Shown one piece after another: positions 9,052-17,573 of a DNA stretch of 64,000 nt. The notes beneath the pieces were generated by a model. The model was not told where the DNA came from, searched no databases, and worked only from the letters and a program-made list of their open reading frames with translations. The stretch spans positions 186,001 to 250,000 of the forward strand of contig CANLDN010000003.1 of NCBI GenBank assembly GCA_947489445.1. The letters are read 5' to 3'. Numbering within the stretch: position 1 is the first letter of the stretch; each line of letters begins with the position of its first letter. The translations under genes and the position numbers were made by a program. This DNA is from an uncultured Paracoccaceae bacterium (GTDB lineage Bacteria; Pseudomonadota; Alphaproteobacteria; Rhodobacterales; Rhodobacteraceae).

Positions 9052-9980
9052 GTTTCTTCCAGTCGGTCTGTGGCGGGCGCGGGTGCCATGCTGAGTGCTG
9101 TAATCTGATCGTAAAGGTCGGTTGTCATTTCGAAATTCTGAGCTGCCACAGAGGGCTGGAGCTGTGCGACAGATCGGGCGGAGATAATCGGCGAGAGCCG
9201 GGCAGGGTGGGTCAAGACCCACCTTACGGCCAGCGTCGCGGGTGCCACGCCGATATTGGCTGCCAGAGTGCTAAGGTCTGTTGCGGTTTGATGCATCCAT
9301 TGCTGGCCATAGCGGGCCTGATAGCGGTCGTCATCGGTCAGCCGACCGGTGCCGCCTTGGGTATATTTGCCCGTCAGCAGCCCACCACCGAGCGGGGAGT
9401 AGGGCATGATGGCGATGTTCTGGTCTTGCGCCATCGGGATCAATTCAACCTCTGCCTGCCGTTTGACGAGGTTATACATGGGCTGGATGACGTCGATCTT
9501 GGTACCCAGCGCGTGCGCGACGGCTTGCGCCTTCATGACCTGCCAGGCGGCGTAGTTGGACACACCGATATGCCGGATGGCGCCGGTGGATTGCAGTTCG
9601 GCCAAAGTGCTGAACGTTTCTTCCAGATCGGTATCCGGGTCGAAGCGGTGCATGTAGAGCAGGTCAACCGCGTCTTCGTTCAGCTGTCTGCGACAGGTGT
9701 CGAAGTGTTTTGTGATATTCTTGCGTGAAGCGCCGCCAGCGTAGCCCACTTTGGTGGCAAGGTAGATGTCGGTCCGCTCCGCCTTGATGAATTGGCCAAG
9801 CAAGGTTTCGGAAGCCCCATCGGTGTAGCCGACGGCGGTGTCGAAGTGGTTGATCCCGGCGTCCATGGCCACATCATACATGGCCTTGCTTTCGGCCTTA
9901 TCCGCCGTGCCACCGAATTGCATGGTGCCAAAGGTGAGGCGGGAAACGGGTCTGCCGTTGCGTGTGGTTAAATCTGTCAT
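9048..9980 (-). CDS. Aldo/keto reductase
   Basis: A 310-residue NADPH-dependent aldo/keto reductase, a cytoplasmic TIM barrel that reduces aldehydes and ketones. The catalytic Asp and Tyr are in HFDTAVGY, the Lys in LATKVGYAGG and the His in LLYMHRFDPDT; the cofactor strand is IGVSNYAAWQ. First gene of the operon with the DAO oxidase and acetyltransferase. Oddly, a copy of the window's palindromic repeat (9206-9228) lies inside the frame and encodes part of the conserved AVRWVLTHP helix. It is divergent from the gene at 10038 across 57 bases. Confidence 0.9.
   Translation of the reverse strand: MTDLTTRNGRPVSRLTFGTMQFGGTADKAESKAMYDVAMDAGINHFDTAVGYTDGASETLLGQFIKAERTDIYLATKVGYAGGASRKNITKHFDTCRRQLNEDAVDLLYMHRFDPDTDLEETFSTLAELQSTGAIRHIGVSNYAAWQVMKAQAVAHALGTKIDVIQPMYNLVKRQAEVELIPMAQDQNIAIMPYSPLGGGLLTGKYTQGGTGRLTDDDRYQARYGQQWMHQTATDLSTLAANIGVAPATLAVRWVLTHPARLSPIISARSVAQLQPSVAAQNFEMTTDLYDQITALSMAPAPATDRLEET
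9206..9228. repeat. Copy 2 of the dispersed palindromic repeat, inside a reading frame
   Basis: Perfect palindrome GGTGGGTC-AA-GACCCACC followed by TTACG. Identical over the whole 23 bases to copy 3 at 11275-11297. It is embedded in the aldo/keto reductase gene, where the reverse strand reads VRWVLTHP without disturbing the frame. Confidence 0.8.
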
Positions 9981-10037
9981 TTTTGCAGAGTGGCATGCGT
10001 GTGTTACGATGAAAAGAGACGTTGGCAGGAGGGTTTG

Positions 10038-10634
10038 ATGGGCCGTGAAGCGGTTGCCGTGTGTCATTGGCAAGGGGATGTGGCTGAGGCGAGGCTGCAT
10101 CTGGACAGTCAGGCGCTCAGCCTGCGCGGCGAGATGCGGGTGGATATTCCGCGCGCGGACATCCGCGATGTGGTGTTGGCGGATGATGGAGTGCGGGTGC
10201 TGACCAATGGGCCGGAATTGTTGATGGAGTTTGCTGCGGTGGAGGCCGCGCGTTGGCAAAAGGCATTGCTGAAGAAGCCGCCGACATTGGCCGAGAAGCT
10301 GGGCGTTTCGGTGCAAAGCCCTGGTTTTGTGCTGGGTGATTATGACGATGCTGTCTTGGCGGACGTGTTACATGGTGTGGTCGTGTCTGATGTGACAGCC
10401 GCAGCCCTGTTATTGGCAGTTGTGATGGATGAAAACGGGTTGGTCGCCGCCTCTGATCTGGCGCTGACGGTACCCGATAAACATATCTGGATGCTATATC
10501 GCAAGGGCAAGGCCGCCGTGGTCGGGGATAAAGCGGTGCGGGCGCATATGCGTGGTTTGGGTTTTATTGACAGTAAATCCTGTGCCGTCTCGGATCAGCT
10601 GACGGCGACCCGGTATCGTTTGCGTGCCAGGTAA
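10038..10634 (+). CDS. Conserved hypothetical protein with a DUF3052-like C-terminal half
   Basis: A 198-residue soluble protein. From about residue 81 (PPTLAEKLGV) it resembles the DUF3052 family, which starts with an LAEKLG segment and has a late Ile-Trp-x-x-Tyr-x-Lys-Gly-Lys strand and a closing variable-to-Arg-rich end (RYRLRAR); function of that family is unknown to me. The first 80 residues form a separate small domain that I do not recognise. The start at 10038 has AGGAGGG 4 bases upstream. The 3' end overlaps the convergent DUF2306 gene by 40 bases. Family assignment is from memory of the motif pattern and is tentative. Confidence 0.75.
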   Translation: MGREAVAVCHWQGDVAEARLHLDSQALSLRGEMRVDIPRADIRDVVLADDGVRVLTNGPELLMEFAAVEAARWQKALLKKPPTLAEKLGVSVQSPGFVLGDYDDAVLADVLHGVVVSDVTAAALLLAVVMDENGLVAASDLALTVPDKHIWMLYRKGKAAVVGDKAVRAHMRGLGFIDSKSCAVSDQLTATRYRLRAR

Positions 10635-11254
10635 AGTTCGACCCCAATCAGATAGGGCAGGTAGAAGGCGAAATTCTGGACAAGGTCGAAGCCGCCGGTG
10701 AAGTCCGGATTGGACCAGAGCCCGTCGGTTGCCAGATACCAGAGCCCGTAATGCACCCGGTAGAGCCATGAGCCGATGGCCAGCCAGAACAGCCGCAGCG
10801 CCCATGCATTATGGTCAGTGACGCGCCGTGCGCGCGCAAACCGGTAGGTTTGGGTCGCTGTCAGCAGGATCAGCATCCCGTAAAGCGTAAAGCCTGCGTC
10901 CATAGGCCATCCACCGATGGTCCCGCGTAATGGGATGTAAATCAGGCCGCCGATGGCCGTGATGATTGCGCAAGCGGCGATGATCCGCCCTGACCAGCGG
11001 TGGAGTTTTGGTGCCCGTCTGCGCAGCGGTCCGATCAGTTGGAACGGCACCAATAGCGTAATCACTGCACCCGCCAGCATGTGGCTGAAGATGGCCACAT
11101 TGGCCGTGCTGTTTGTCGAGAGGATGTAATGCGGCTCGGGCAGTGCATGACGCAGCCCGCCCTGACCGAAGTTCACTGCGTAGAGTACGAAAGGCAGCAT
11201 CAGCAAAGCCAGAAGCACACATGTGATTGTTTGGGCGATTGTCCGGGCTGTCAT
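10595..11254 (-). CDS. DUF2306-type integral membrane protein
   Basis: About 219 residues with roughly six hydrophobic helices and the DUF2306 pattern: an early FSHMLAGAVITLLVPFQL helix, the RRRAPKLHRWSGRI loop (His-Arg-Trp-x-Gly), and AWALRLFWLAIGSWLYRV. Function of the family is unknown; the conserved His residues suggest haem or redox ligands but that is inference. ATG 11254 is used; an in-frame TTG at 11284 inside the palindromic repeat would add 10 residues. Its end overlaps the convergent gene at 10038-10634 by 40 bases. Confidence 0.82.
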   Translation of the reverse strand: MTARTIAQTITCVLLALLMLPFVLYAVNFGQGGLRHALPEPHYILSTNSTANVAIFSHMLAGAVITLLVPFQLIGPLRRRAPKLHRWSGRIIAACAIITAIGGLIYIPLRGTIGGWPMDAGFTLYGMLILLTATQTYRFARARRVTDHNAWALRLFWLAIGSWLYRVHYGLWYLATDGLWSNPDFTGGFDLVQNFAFYLPYLIGVELYLARKRYRVAVS

Positions 11255-11274
11255 ATGGGTTTTCGATCGGCGGG

Positions 11275-11297
11275 GGTGGGTCAAGACCCACCTTACG
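11275..11297. repeat. Copy 3 of the dispersed palindromic repeat
   Basis: Same 23 bases as copy 2 (palindrome GGTGGGTC-AA-GACCCACC then TTACG). It sits between two reverse-strand genes, 42 bases after the stop of the Cys-rich protein gene and 21 bases before the DUF2306 start, so a hairpin would form in the RNA that leaves the upstream gene. Confidence 0.8.
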
Positions 11298-11338
11298 CCA
11301 TGGTATCTGGCCCGCCTAGGTGCAGCGGGCCGGAGTTT

Positions 11339-11770
11339 TCATTCAGCGGCCATGGCGCTGTTGTCTGTCACAACAAGTTCGCAGGCGTAACAGGCTGAGG
11401 CCCCACTTTGGTCATACCAGCGGCAGGTGCCCCGGATCGGGCAGGCGGGCAGCGTTTCGCGTTGGGCCACGGTGGCATCCTTGAGGTGATCGAGCACTCG
11501 GTCGATGACCCCGCATCGTTCGCCGGTCCATTGGCTGCATCCCGTGGTGGCGCAAGGAGAGGCAAATCGCATGCGTTGTTCCGGTGGGCCTGCATCGCGC
11601 GCCGCATCGATAAAGGCGGCATCGATTGGCATCGCTGTACGCAGGTTTGCAATCCGTCCGTCAGAACCTTTGACGCCAAGCAAGGCCGCGCCGGGTTCGC
11701 AGCGCGCACTGGGGCAAGTGCGATTTGCCCCAGTGCCGGTTTCTGCTGCGCCCTTTTCAGGGCTCGCCAT
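11339..11770 (-). CDS. Cysteine-rich small protein of unknown function
   Basis: A 143-residue protein with nine cysteines in spaced pairs (CPSARC, CATTGC, ERC, CPIRGTC, CYAC), which suggests a bound metal or iron-sulfur centre; the grouping does not match a family I can name. No signal peptide or membrane segment. Its ATG shares a base with the TGA of the 76-residue gene upstream (TGATG), so the two are translationally coupled and probably act in the same process. Confidence 0.72.
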   Translation of the reverse strand: MASPEKGAAETGTGANRTCPSARCEPGAALLGVKGSDGRIANLRTAMPIDAAFIDAARDAGPPEQRMRFASPCATTGCSQWTGERCGVIDRVLDHLKDATVAQRETLPACPIRGTCRWYDQSGASACYACELVVTDNSAMAAE

Positions 11771-12000
11771 CAGAAACCGCCGATCCGCTTGCCCCATTGG
11801 CCTTCAAGTTCCGGTATCCGGTCAAGGTCGGGATGCAGGATGATCCCCCACCACTCGCGCGGGAATTTCACGGCGAAGGCTTTATCGTAGCCCAGACGCG
11901 CGATATGCGACAGTGTCACCGATTGTAGTTCACTTTGCAGTTGCGCCTGATCTTCTTTGGACATGGGGACATCCCCGGTGTCGATTGCAAAACGTGCCAT
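11770..12000 (-). CDS. Small conserved-looking protein, 76 residues
   Basis: Encodes a short acidic helical segment (SKEDQAQLQSELQSVTLSHIA) followed by a Trp-rich end (PREWWGIILHPDLDRIPELEGQWG). AAGGAG lies 6 bases before ATG 12000. It is the first gene of a coupled pair with the cysteine-rich protein and is divergent from the aldo/keto reductase at 12168. No family recognised; the strong ribosome site and tight coupling support it as a real gene. Confidence 0.7.
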   Translation of the reverse strand: MARFAIDTGDVPMSKEDQAQLQSELQSVTLSHIARLGYDKAFAVKFPREWWGIILHPDLDRIPELEGQWGKRIGGF

Positions 12001-12085
12001 TGTGCACTCCTTTGTTGTCAAAGTATTTGCCGCTGAAAATAGTTTGCGGCAGGCGCACGATAGCATGCTGGCGTTGTTTGTGAGG

Positions 12086-12101
12086 GTCAGGTTTTCCTGA
12101 C
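12086..12101. promoter_or_regulatory. Hairpin or operator candidate in a divergent promoter region
   Basis: GTCAGG-TTTT-CCTGAC is a perfect six-base inverted repeat in the 167 bases between two divergent genes. It could be an operator for either. Short enough to be chance. Confidence 0.3.
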
Positions 12102-12167
12102 TGGCTGATTGACTTCGCATTTCTGCCGTGATGGCCTGTTTTCGAAATCGTTATGAAAGGACGCTGC

Positions 12168-13223
12168 ATGCCATATGTTCCTGCTGATGATCGTTATGAC
12201 CGCATGGTTTATCGCCGGTGCGGCGCGTCCGGGGTGAAATTGCCGGCGGTGTCCTTGGGTTTGTGGCATAATTTTGGGCATGACGTTCCCCACGCGACCA
12301 AGCAGGCGATTTGCCGGACGGCCTTTGATCATGGCATCACGCATTTTGATCTGGCAAATAACTATGGCCCCCCGCCGGGTGCGGCAGAGCATGCGTTCGG
12401 CTCTATTTTGGCCGAGGACTTTGCCGGGCTGCGCGATGAGCTGATCATCAGTTCCAAGGCCGGGTATGATATGTGGCCGGGCCCTTATGGTGAATGGGGG
12501 AGCCGCAAGTATCTGGTCGCGTCTTGTGATCAATCCTTGAAACGCATGGGGTTGGATTACGTCGATATCTTTTATTCGCACCGGTTTGACCCAGAGACCC
12601 CGTTAGAGGAGACGATGAGAGCATTGGATTATATCGTGCGTTCAGGTCGTGCGCTTTATGCCGGGATTTCGTCTTATAATTCGGAACGGACGCGGGAGGC
12701 CGTGGCGATTTTGAAGGATTTGGGTACGCCTTGCCTGATCCATCAGCCGTCATACAACATGCTGAACCGCTGGGTAGAACGTGATGGTTTGAAGGATACC
12801 CTTGCGGCGTTGGGTGTCGGGTCGATCGCCTTTACGCCGTTGGCCCAGGGAATGCTGACGAAGAAGTATTTGGGCGGTATCCCGGAAGGCAGCCGCGCGA
12901 GCCAGGGGAAATCGTTGTTTCCTTCGATGCTGACGGATCAGGCGCTTGGGCATATTCGCAAGCTCAATGAGATTGCCGAAAGCCGTGGGCAGACATTGGC
13001 CCAGATGGCGATTGCTTGGGTGTTGCGCGACGGCGGGATCACGACGGCGTTGATCGGGGCATCCAAACCGTCGCAGGTTGTCGATTGCGCAGGTGCCGTG
13101 GGCAATCTGGAATTCACCGCGGAAGAACTGGCGCTCATTGATCAATATGCCGATGAGGAGCAGATCAACCTATGGGCCGCTTCTGCAGAGCAAAGCGAGG
13201 GCGGGGCAGATCGCAAGAAGTGA
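12168..13223 (+). CDS. Aldo/keto reductase of the YghZ (L-glyceraldehyde 3-phosphate reductase) type
   Basis: A 351-residue aldo/keto reductase. It is longer than the one at 9048 and has the traits of the YghZ/KvBeta-like branch: MVYRRCGASGVKLP at the N-terminus, HFDLANNYGPPPGAAE (catalytic Asp and Tyr), ISSKAGYDMWPGPYG (Lys, followed by the branch-specific loop), SHRFDPETPLEET (His) and NMLNRWVERDG. The E. coli relative reduces L-glyceraldehyde 3-phosphate and methylglyoxal. ATG 12168 is preferred because AAAGGA lies just upstream; an ATG at 12153 would overlap that site. C-terminal IGASKPSQVVD matches the NADP-binding end of the family. Confidence 0.9.
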   Translation: MPYVPADDRYDRMVYRRCGASGVKLPAVSLGLWHNFGHDVPHATKQAICRTAFDHGITHFDLANNYGPPPGAAEHAFGSILAEDFAGLRDELIISSKAGYDMWPGPYGEWGSRKYLVASCDQSLKRMGLDYVDIFYSHRFDPETPLEETMRALDYIVRSGRALYAGISSYNSERTREAVAILKDLGTPCLIHQPSYNMLNRWVERDGLKDTLAALGVGSIAFTPLAQGMLTKKYLGGIPEGSRASQGKSLFPSMLTDQALGHIRKLNEIAESRGQTLAQMAIAWVLRDGGITTALIGASKPSQVVDCAGAVGNLEFTAEELALIDQYADEEQINLWAASAEQSEGGADRKK

Positions 13224-13265
13224 TCTGGCTGGTATTTTGGTCCGGGCTGACGATCTGACAGGGAT

Positions 13266-13288
13266 GGTGGGCTGAAGCCCACCTTACG
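13266..13288. repeat. Copy 4 of the dispersed palindromic repeat (variant)
   Basis: GGTGGGCT-GA-AGCCCACC followed by TTACG. The loop-side bases changed on both arms (TC to CT and GA to AG) and pairing is kept, which suggests selection on the hairpin. It lies 43 bases after the aldo/keto reductase stop and about 100 bases before nadD. Confidence 0.75.
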
Positions 13289-13391
13289 TTGCGTGTCGCT
13301 TGTGCGTTAAGTGAGCGGTGATTTATGTGGCCAGGGGGGTTTACTTTTTGTCTGGCAGATTGCCTTTTGCCATAGGGATAAAGGAGATGGT

Positions 13392-13985
13392 GTGCGCGGA
13401 TTCCCGGTGGCAAAAGCAGGGCAGGTAATTGGTCTGTTAGGTGGGTCGTTTGATCCGCCGCATGCGGGCCATGTGCATATCACCAAGGCGGCGCTCAAAC
13501 GGTTTGGGCTGGATCATGTCTGGTGGCTGGTGTCGCCCGGCAACCCGTTGAAATCCAAAGGACCCGCCCCGCTGCAAAGCCGATTAAAGGCCGCACGCGC
13601 CATGATGCGCCATCCGCGTGTGACAGTGACAGACATTGAGACGCATCTTGGAACCCGCTACACCGCGCAAACCCTGCTGGCGCTTCGCACACGATACCCT
13701 GGCGTGCGCTTTGTCTGGTTGATGGGCGCGGATAATCTGGCGCAGTTTCACCATTGGCAGGACTGGCGCTGGATCATGGATCATGTGCCCGTTGGCGTGA
13801 TGGCCCGCCCTGGCGATCGGATTTCGGCGCGCGTGTCCAAAGCCGCACGGGTCTATGCGCAATCCAAACTGCCGAAAGCTGCCGCACATATGTTGGGTCG
13901 GACGCGCCCGCCAGTCTGGTCATTTGTGAATTTGCCGATGTCGGATCAATCGTCAACGGCGATACGCGCGAGAGGGGAGTGGTGA
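13392..13985 (+). CDS. nadD: Nicotinate-nucleotide adenylyltransferase
   Basis: A 197-residue NadD, which adenylates nicotinate mononucleotide to deamido-NAD in NAD synthesis. Nucleotidyltransferase signatures are [16 protein letters not shown] (the GxFDPxHxGH motif) and the late [20 protein letters not shown] and the WLMGADNL strand are typical of the family. The in-frame start is GTG 13392, five bases after AAGGAG; an ATG in the same spot (13387) is in another frame. Its TGA overlaps the next ATG (TGATG), coupling it to dacB. Confidence 0.93.
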   Translation: MRGFPVAKAGQVIGLLGGSFDPPHAGHVHITKAALKRFGLDHVWWLVSPGNPLKSKGPAPLQSRLKAARAMMRHPRVTVTDIETHLGTRYTAQTLLALRTRYPGVRFVWLMGADNLAQFHHWQDWRWIMDHVPVGVMARPGDRISARVSKAARVYAQSKLPKAAAHMLGRTRPPVWSFVNLPMSDQSSTAIRARGEW

Positions 13986-15448
13986 TGCGATTGTCCCGAC
14001 GTGCAATGTTGGCGGGTGCAGTATCGACCTGTGCCACCAGCGCAATTGCGGAGCCGCTTGCGTCATCCATCCGGCCTATTGCGCGTCCGGGCGGCGCCCG
14101 AACAGCAATGGGTCTGATCGCGCAATCGGGCCTTTCGGGCAGGTTTGGTTTTGTCATCGCAGATGCCGTAACGGGTGAGGTGCTGGAAGCGGTTGAACCG
14201 GAGCTGCGCCTGCCACCTGCCAGCGTGGCCAAGGCATTCACCGCGCTTTACGCCATCGAGAATCTGGGGCCGCAATATCGCTTTGAGACACGCGTGTTTG
14301 CTGAAGGGCCCATCAGGGACGGAATTTTAGATGGTAATTTGATCCTATCGGGTGGAGGTGATCCGAATTTGGTCACCGATCAGCTCGCTGAACTTGCCAC
14401 CGCATTAAAGGAAAGCGGGTTGCGTGAGGTGAAAGGCGACTTTCTGGTTTGGGACAACGCGCTGGTCAATCTTGATGAGATCGACAGCTCGCAGTTGGAT
14501 CATCTTGGCTATAATCCGACCATCACGGGTCTCAACCTTAACTTCAACCGCGTGCATTTTGAATGGAAGCTGGAGGAAGAGCAGTACACGACTGCGATGG
14601 ATGCTCGCAGTGAGAATTACCGCCCGGCCGTCACAACGGCCCGGATGCAGGTGGTCGACCGCGCGTTCCCGGTTTTCACCTACAACGCGGCGGATGGTGT
14701 TGATGAATGGACGGTTGCCCGCCGGCATCTGAATGACGAAGGATCCCGCTGGCTGCCTGTGCGCCATCCGGCCCTTTATGCAGGGGAGGTGTTTGCGACC
14801 TTTGCCCGCAGTCATGGCATTGTGTTGAAGCGCCCGCAGGAAGTGGCTGCCTTGCCAGATGGGCAATTGCTGGCAATGTATCAGAGTGTGCCGCTGAACG
14901 AGATGATGCGGGGCATGTTGCGGTTTTCCACGAATATCACTGCTGAGGCAGCTGGCTTGTCGGCGACTGAGGTATTGACCGGACAGAAGCGTGGTTTGCG
15001 GACATCCGCGCTGGGGATGGCACGCTGGGCAGAGGGCCGTGGCGGCGGGATTGCTCCGCATTTTGTCGATCACTCCGGCCTTGGCGATGCCTCGCGCGTG
15101 TCGGCGGCTGATATGGTCAAACTGCTAGCGTCTGATGGCGTGATGCCGGTCTTGCACCCGATCATGCGGGATATTCGGATGGTCGACCGTCAGGGCAAGG
15201 CCATTGATGACTTGGCTGGTGCGGTCAGGGCGAAAACGGGGACGTTGAATTTCGTCTCGAGCCTTGCGGGCTATTTGCACACGGCGCAAGGCCGGGATCT
15301 GGCATTTGCGTTTTTTGGTGCGGATTTGGATGCGCGCGAGGAAGGCAAACGGATTGGTGCGGAAAGGCCGCGTGGTGCCCGGTCTTGGAGCCGTGCATCA
15401 CGCGGTTTGCAGCAGCGTATCCTGCAGCAATGGGCGCGGGCGACTTAG
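13985..15448 (+). CDS. dacB: D-alanyl-D-alanine carboxypeptidase/endopeptidase (PBP4 type, family S13)
   Basis: A 487-residue class C penicillin-binding protein that trims or cleaves peptidoglycan cross-links in the periplasm. All three active-site motifs are present: PASVAK with Ser80 and Lys83, STN at 315-317, and KTG at 417-419. The N-terminus [13 protein letters not shown] looks like a twin-arginine-type export signal, ending near SAIAEP. Immediately downstream of nadD with a TGATG overlap. Its TAG overlaps by four bases the stop of the convergent DUF2330 gene. Confidence 0.92.
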   Translation: MRLSRRAMLAGAVSTCATSAIAEPLASSIRPIARPGGARTAMGLIAQSGLSGRFGFVIADAVTGEVLEAVEPELRLPPASVAKAFTALYAIENLGPQYRFETRVFAEGPIRDGILDGNLILSGGGDPNLVTDQLAELATALKESGLREVKGDFLVWDNALVNLDEIDSSQLDHLGYNPTITGLNLNFNRVHFEWKLEEEQYTTAMDARSENYRPAVTTARMQVVDRAFPVFTYNAADGVDEWTVARRHLNDEGSRWLPVRHPALYAGEVFATFARSHGIVLKRPQEVAALPDGQLLAMYQSVPLNEMMRGMLRFSTNITAEAAGLSATEVLTGQKRGLRTSALGMARWAEGRGGGIAPHFVDHSGLGDASRVSAADMVKLLASDGVMPVLHPIMRDIRMVDRQGKAIDDLAGAVRAKTGTLNFVSSLAGYLHTAQGRDLAFAFFGADLDAREEGKRIGAERPRGARSWSRASRGLQQRILQQWARAT

Positions 15449-16719
15449 CGCAGTTCGGCCCGCACGCTGCCAGCGATCAATCTGTTGATGTCGGATGGGC
15501 GCCAATTGGTGAGTTCTTGCACCCTGATCGCGTCGGCCCGAATTTCTTCGCGTTTGCGGGTGATGTATTCTGCGCCGCCTTCGCAAGTCAGATCGCCATC
15601 ATAGGGCACGTTCATGATGTAGCGCCCTTGGAAGTTTTCGCTATCGTCTGTAACCCTGAACAGTAGATCGCGTGGGAAATCGTCCTTGTCGTATTGAATA
15701 TGCAGGCGTGTGACGAAGACATCTTCGCTGGGGTTTTCCTTGGCGCTTTTGACCCAGACCGCACCGAGTTCGCGCAGCTCGAACAGGTCAAGCGGGTCGT
15801 CGGCGCAAGGGTCGCACCACCCCATGTCCCATGCGTATTCGGTCATGACCGTATTCGGAAGCGCTGCCTTTGCAAACATGTCGCGATAGAATTGCGGGAA
15901 AATGTCGCGCACGAAGGTCGGCACACTGACATTGCTTGGGATGCGAGCGTTGTCGTAGTTTTCCGCCTCTACCCGGCCTTCGCGGGTCAGCATGAGCATC
16001 AGCAGGTCTTGGGTGCCGGTCGAGTTGATCTTGCCCAGTTGCAGGGGCAACATGAAATTGCGCGACCGAAAGGAAATCTGCAGCGGTCGTAATTCTTGCG
16101 CCTCAGAGGCCGCGTGCCGGTCGAGGTTCACCCGGGCGACGAAGAATTTCATGTCCATGGCGATATAGTCTGCCAGCACGTTTTCGGCGCCATCGGGGAT
16201 TTGATAGTTTTCTTGACGCAGGTAGGTGGCCAGCCCATCGGATTGTTGGGCAGAAAGGATAACGATGTCGTAGTCGCCGACGCTGTATTCAGCCTCGATC
16301 CGTACACCGAGCGCACGGGCACCGCGCGGCGGTGTTGCTGGGGCGTTTGAAGATTCTTCGATCATCATTACGGGCGCTTCGAGGATTGGGGAAACGGCTT
16401 GGCAAGGGTCGTAATCGAAGTATTCAACCAGTCGCGGTGCCGTGTAGTTTTCCAGATGAGCGACTGTGGCTGGGTCGACGGTGCGGATCTGGTTTTCGCG
16501 CAGAACGGTCGGGGTTGGCACAATCATTGCGAATTCGCTGGTCGGGCCGGTGTAGTCAGAGGCCATGGTGATCCGTGACCGATTGCCGTCGCGCACGAAG
16601 ACCACTTTTGATGCCTCGTTATAAAGTTCGCCGTCCTCGCGGGCGACGTAAAAGCCACAGAATGCTGCGGCTTGGGTTGACCAGAAAATGGCCAATGTAA
16701 TGATCAATGATCTTAGCAT
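15445..16719 (-). CDS. DUF2330 family exported protein
   Basis: A 424-residue protein with a signal peptide (hydrophobic 4-19, cleavage near AAAFCGF) and the DUF2330 pattern: an early exported Cys-Gly-Phe-Tyr-Val, MIVPTPTVL, and a long domain with conserved cysteine pairs (WCDPCADDP) that may form a disulfide. Function of the family is unknown to me; some relatives carry a C-terminal membrane anchor that I do not see here. AAGGGAG is 6 bases before the ATG. Confidence 0.85.
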   Translation of the reverse strand: MLRSLIITLAIFWSTQAAAFCGFYVAREDGELYNEASKVVFVRDGNRSRITMASDYTGPTSEFAMIVPTPTVLRENQIRTVDPATVAHLENYTAPRLVEYFDYDPCQAVSPILEAPVMMIEESSNAPATPPRGARALGVRIEAEYSVGDYDIVILSAQQSDGLATYLRQENYQIPDGAENVLADYIAMDMKFFVARVNLDRHAASEAQELRPLQISFRSRNFMLPLQLGKINSTGTQDLLMLMLTREGRVEAENYDNARIPSNVSVPTFVRDIFPQFYRDMFAKAALPNTVMTEYAWDMGWCDPCADDPLDLFELRELGAVWVKSAKENPSEDVFVTRLHIQYDKDDFPRDLLFRVTDDSENFQGRYIMNVPYDGDLTCEGGAEYITRKREEIRADAIRVQELTNWRPSDINRLIAGSVRAELR

Positions 16720-16775
16720 GAAACGCTCCCTTGAATATCTGCCAAGGGTTGCATGTCCTACGCGCAGGTCAAGGA

Positions 16776-16961
16776 TTACTTTGCTGCTTTTTCGGTCCTT
16801 GGTCCGGCAACGACCCAAATGATGAAGCCGAGGAATGGCAGAACAAGGATCAGCAGCGTCCAGACCGTTTTGTTGACGGTTGTTTCTGCCGAGGTTCCGA
16901 CCTGCAAAATGGCATAAAGACTGCAGGCAAGGATAATAAAGCTAATAATGGCGACTGGCAT
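16776..16961 (-). CDS. Small PLDc_N-like two-helix membrane protein
   Basis: A 61-residue protein made of two membrane helices (about 3-20 and 32-52). The second ends in the PLDc_N hallmark, Leu-Pro-x-x-Gly-x-x-x-Trp followed by GPR, seen at the N-terminus of cardiolipin synthases and in free-standing small proteins. No catalytic phospholipase domain follows. ATG 16961 has a GGAAGAGAG purine run before it; an in-frame TTG at 17012 is less likely. Confidence 0.72.
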   Translation of the reverse strand: MPVAIISFIILACSLYAILQVGTSAETTVNKTVWTLLILVLPFLGFIIWVVAGPRTEKAAK

Positions 16962-17040
16962 GGTTCTCTCTTCCGTTGGTATGATTGATTTCCAAAATTG
17001 AACTTTGTTCAAGTTTTGACATTACTCGCGTTAACTGTGT

Positions 17041-17460
17041 TCAAAGTGTCATATGACGCGCGCGGGCGCCACGTTCTATTGCGGCAGCGTATAGGCGATC
17101 GAGGTTCAGCTCGTCCCTGATTTCTTCGAGCATCCGCGCCTCTTGCCCTGCAATACGTCCGTCTGCGGCCGCGACATCGCAAGAAAGCGCATAGGCCGTT
17201 TCATATAGGTGGTCTGGCAGGGCGTCGCGGATAAGGCCAAAAAGCGCCTCTAGCCCGTCTTCCTGTTCCAGCAGATCAAAGACCATGCGCGACATGCGTG
17301 GCAGCCGTTCGGCATCGTAGCCCGCAAACACAGGTAGGTTGTTGATCGCGTTGCTCATCTTGACCAGTTCGGCTGTGCGAATATTCTCGTCCGATGCCGA
17401 CGTGGCGATCATCAGGGCCACGAGCGAGTCCTGGGCTGTCATTGGGGCGTCTTCGAGCAT
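17041..17460 (-). CDS. TerB-like (tellurite resistance/Co-chaperone-type) protein
   Basis: A 139-residue all-helical protein with TerB-fold traits: repeated acidic metal-site-like stretches (SASDENIRTAEL and CDVAAADGRIAGQEARML), each the A/D-DGxIxxxE helix start of the family. TerB proteins bind divalent metals and occur in stress clusters, but no other ter genes are nearby, so a tellurite role is not implied. AAGGA lies 7 bases before the ATG. Divergent from lysK across 113 bases. Confidence 0.75.
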   Translation of the reverse strand: MLEDAPMTAQDSLVALMIATSASDENIRTAELVKMSNAINNLPVFAGYDAERLPRMSRMVFDLLEQEDGLEALFGLIRDALPDHLYETAYALSCDVAAADGRIAGQEARMLEEIRDELNLDRLYAAAIERGARARHMTL

Positions 17461-17573
17461 GCATATATCCTTTGGTTGCACTGACCCATTTATTGACCCG
17501 GTGCCCGTGTCGCAATAGGGAGTGCGCGTTGTAGTCATCACAATGATGGCCCCTAAGGTATGCGAGATAGAAC

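Noticed and set aside
8227..9108. Forward frame of 293 codons over the FAD oxidoreductase
   Set aside because: Antisense of a well-supported DAO gene; no ribosome site or domain.
17041..17460. Tellurite resistance locus
   Set aside because: Only TerB-like folds are present here and at 41405, without terC, terD or related genes.
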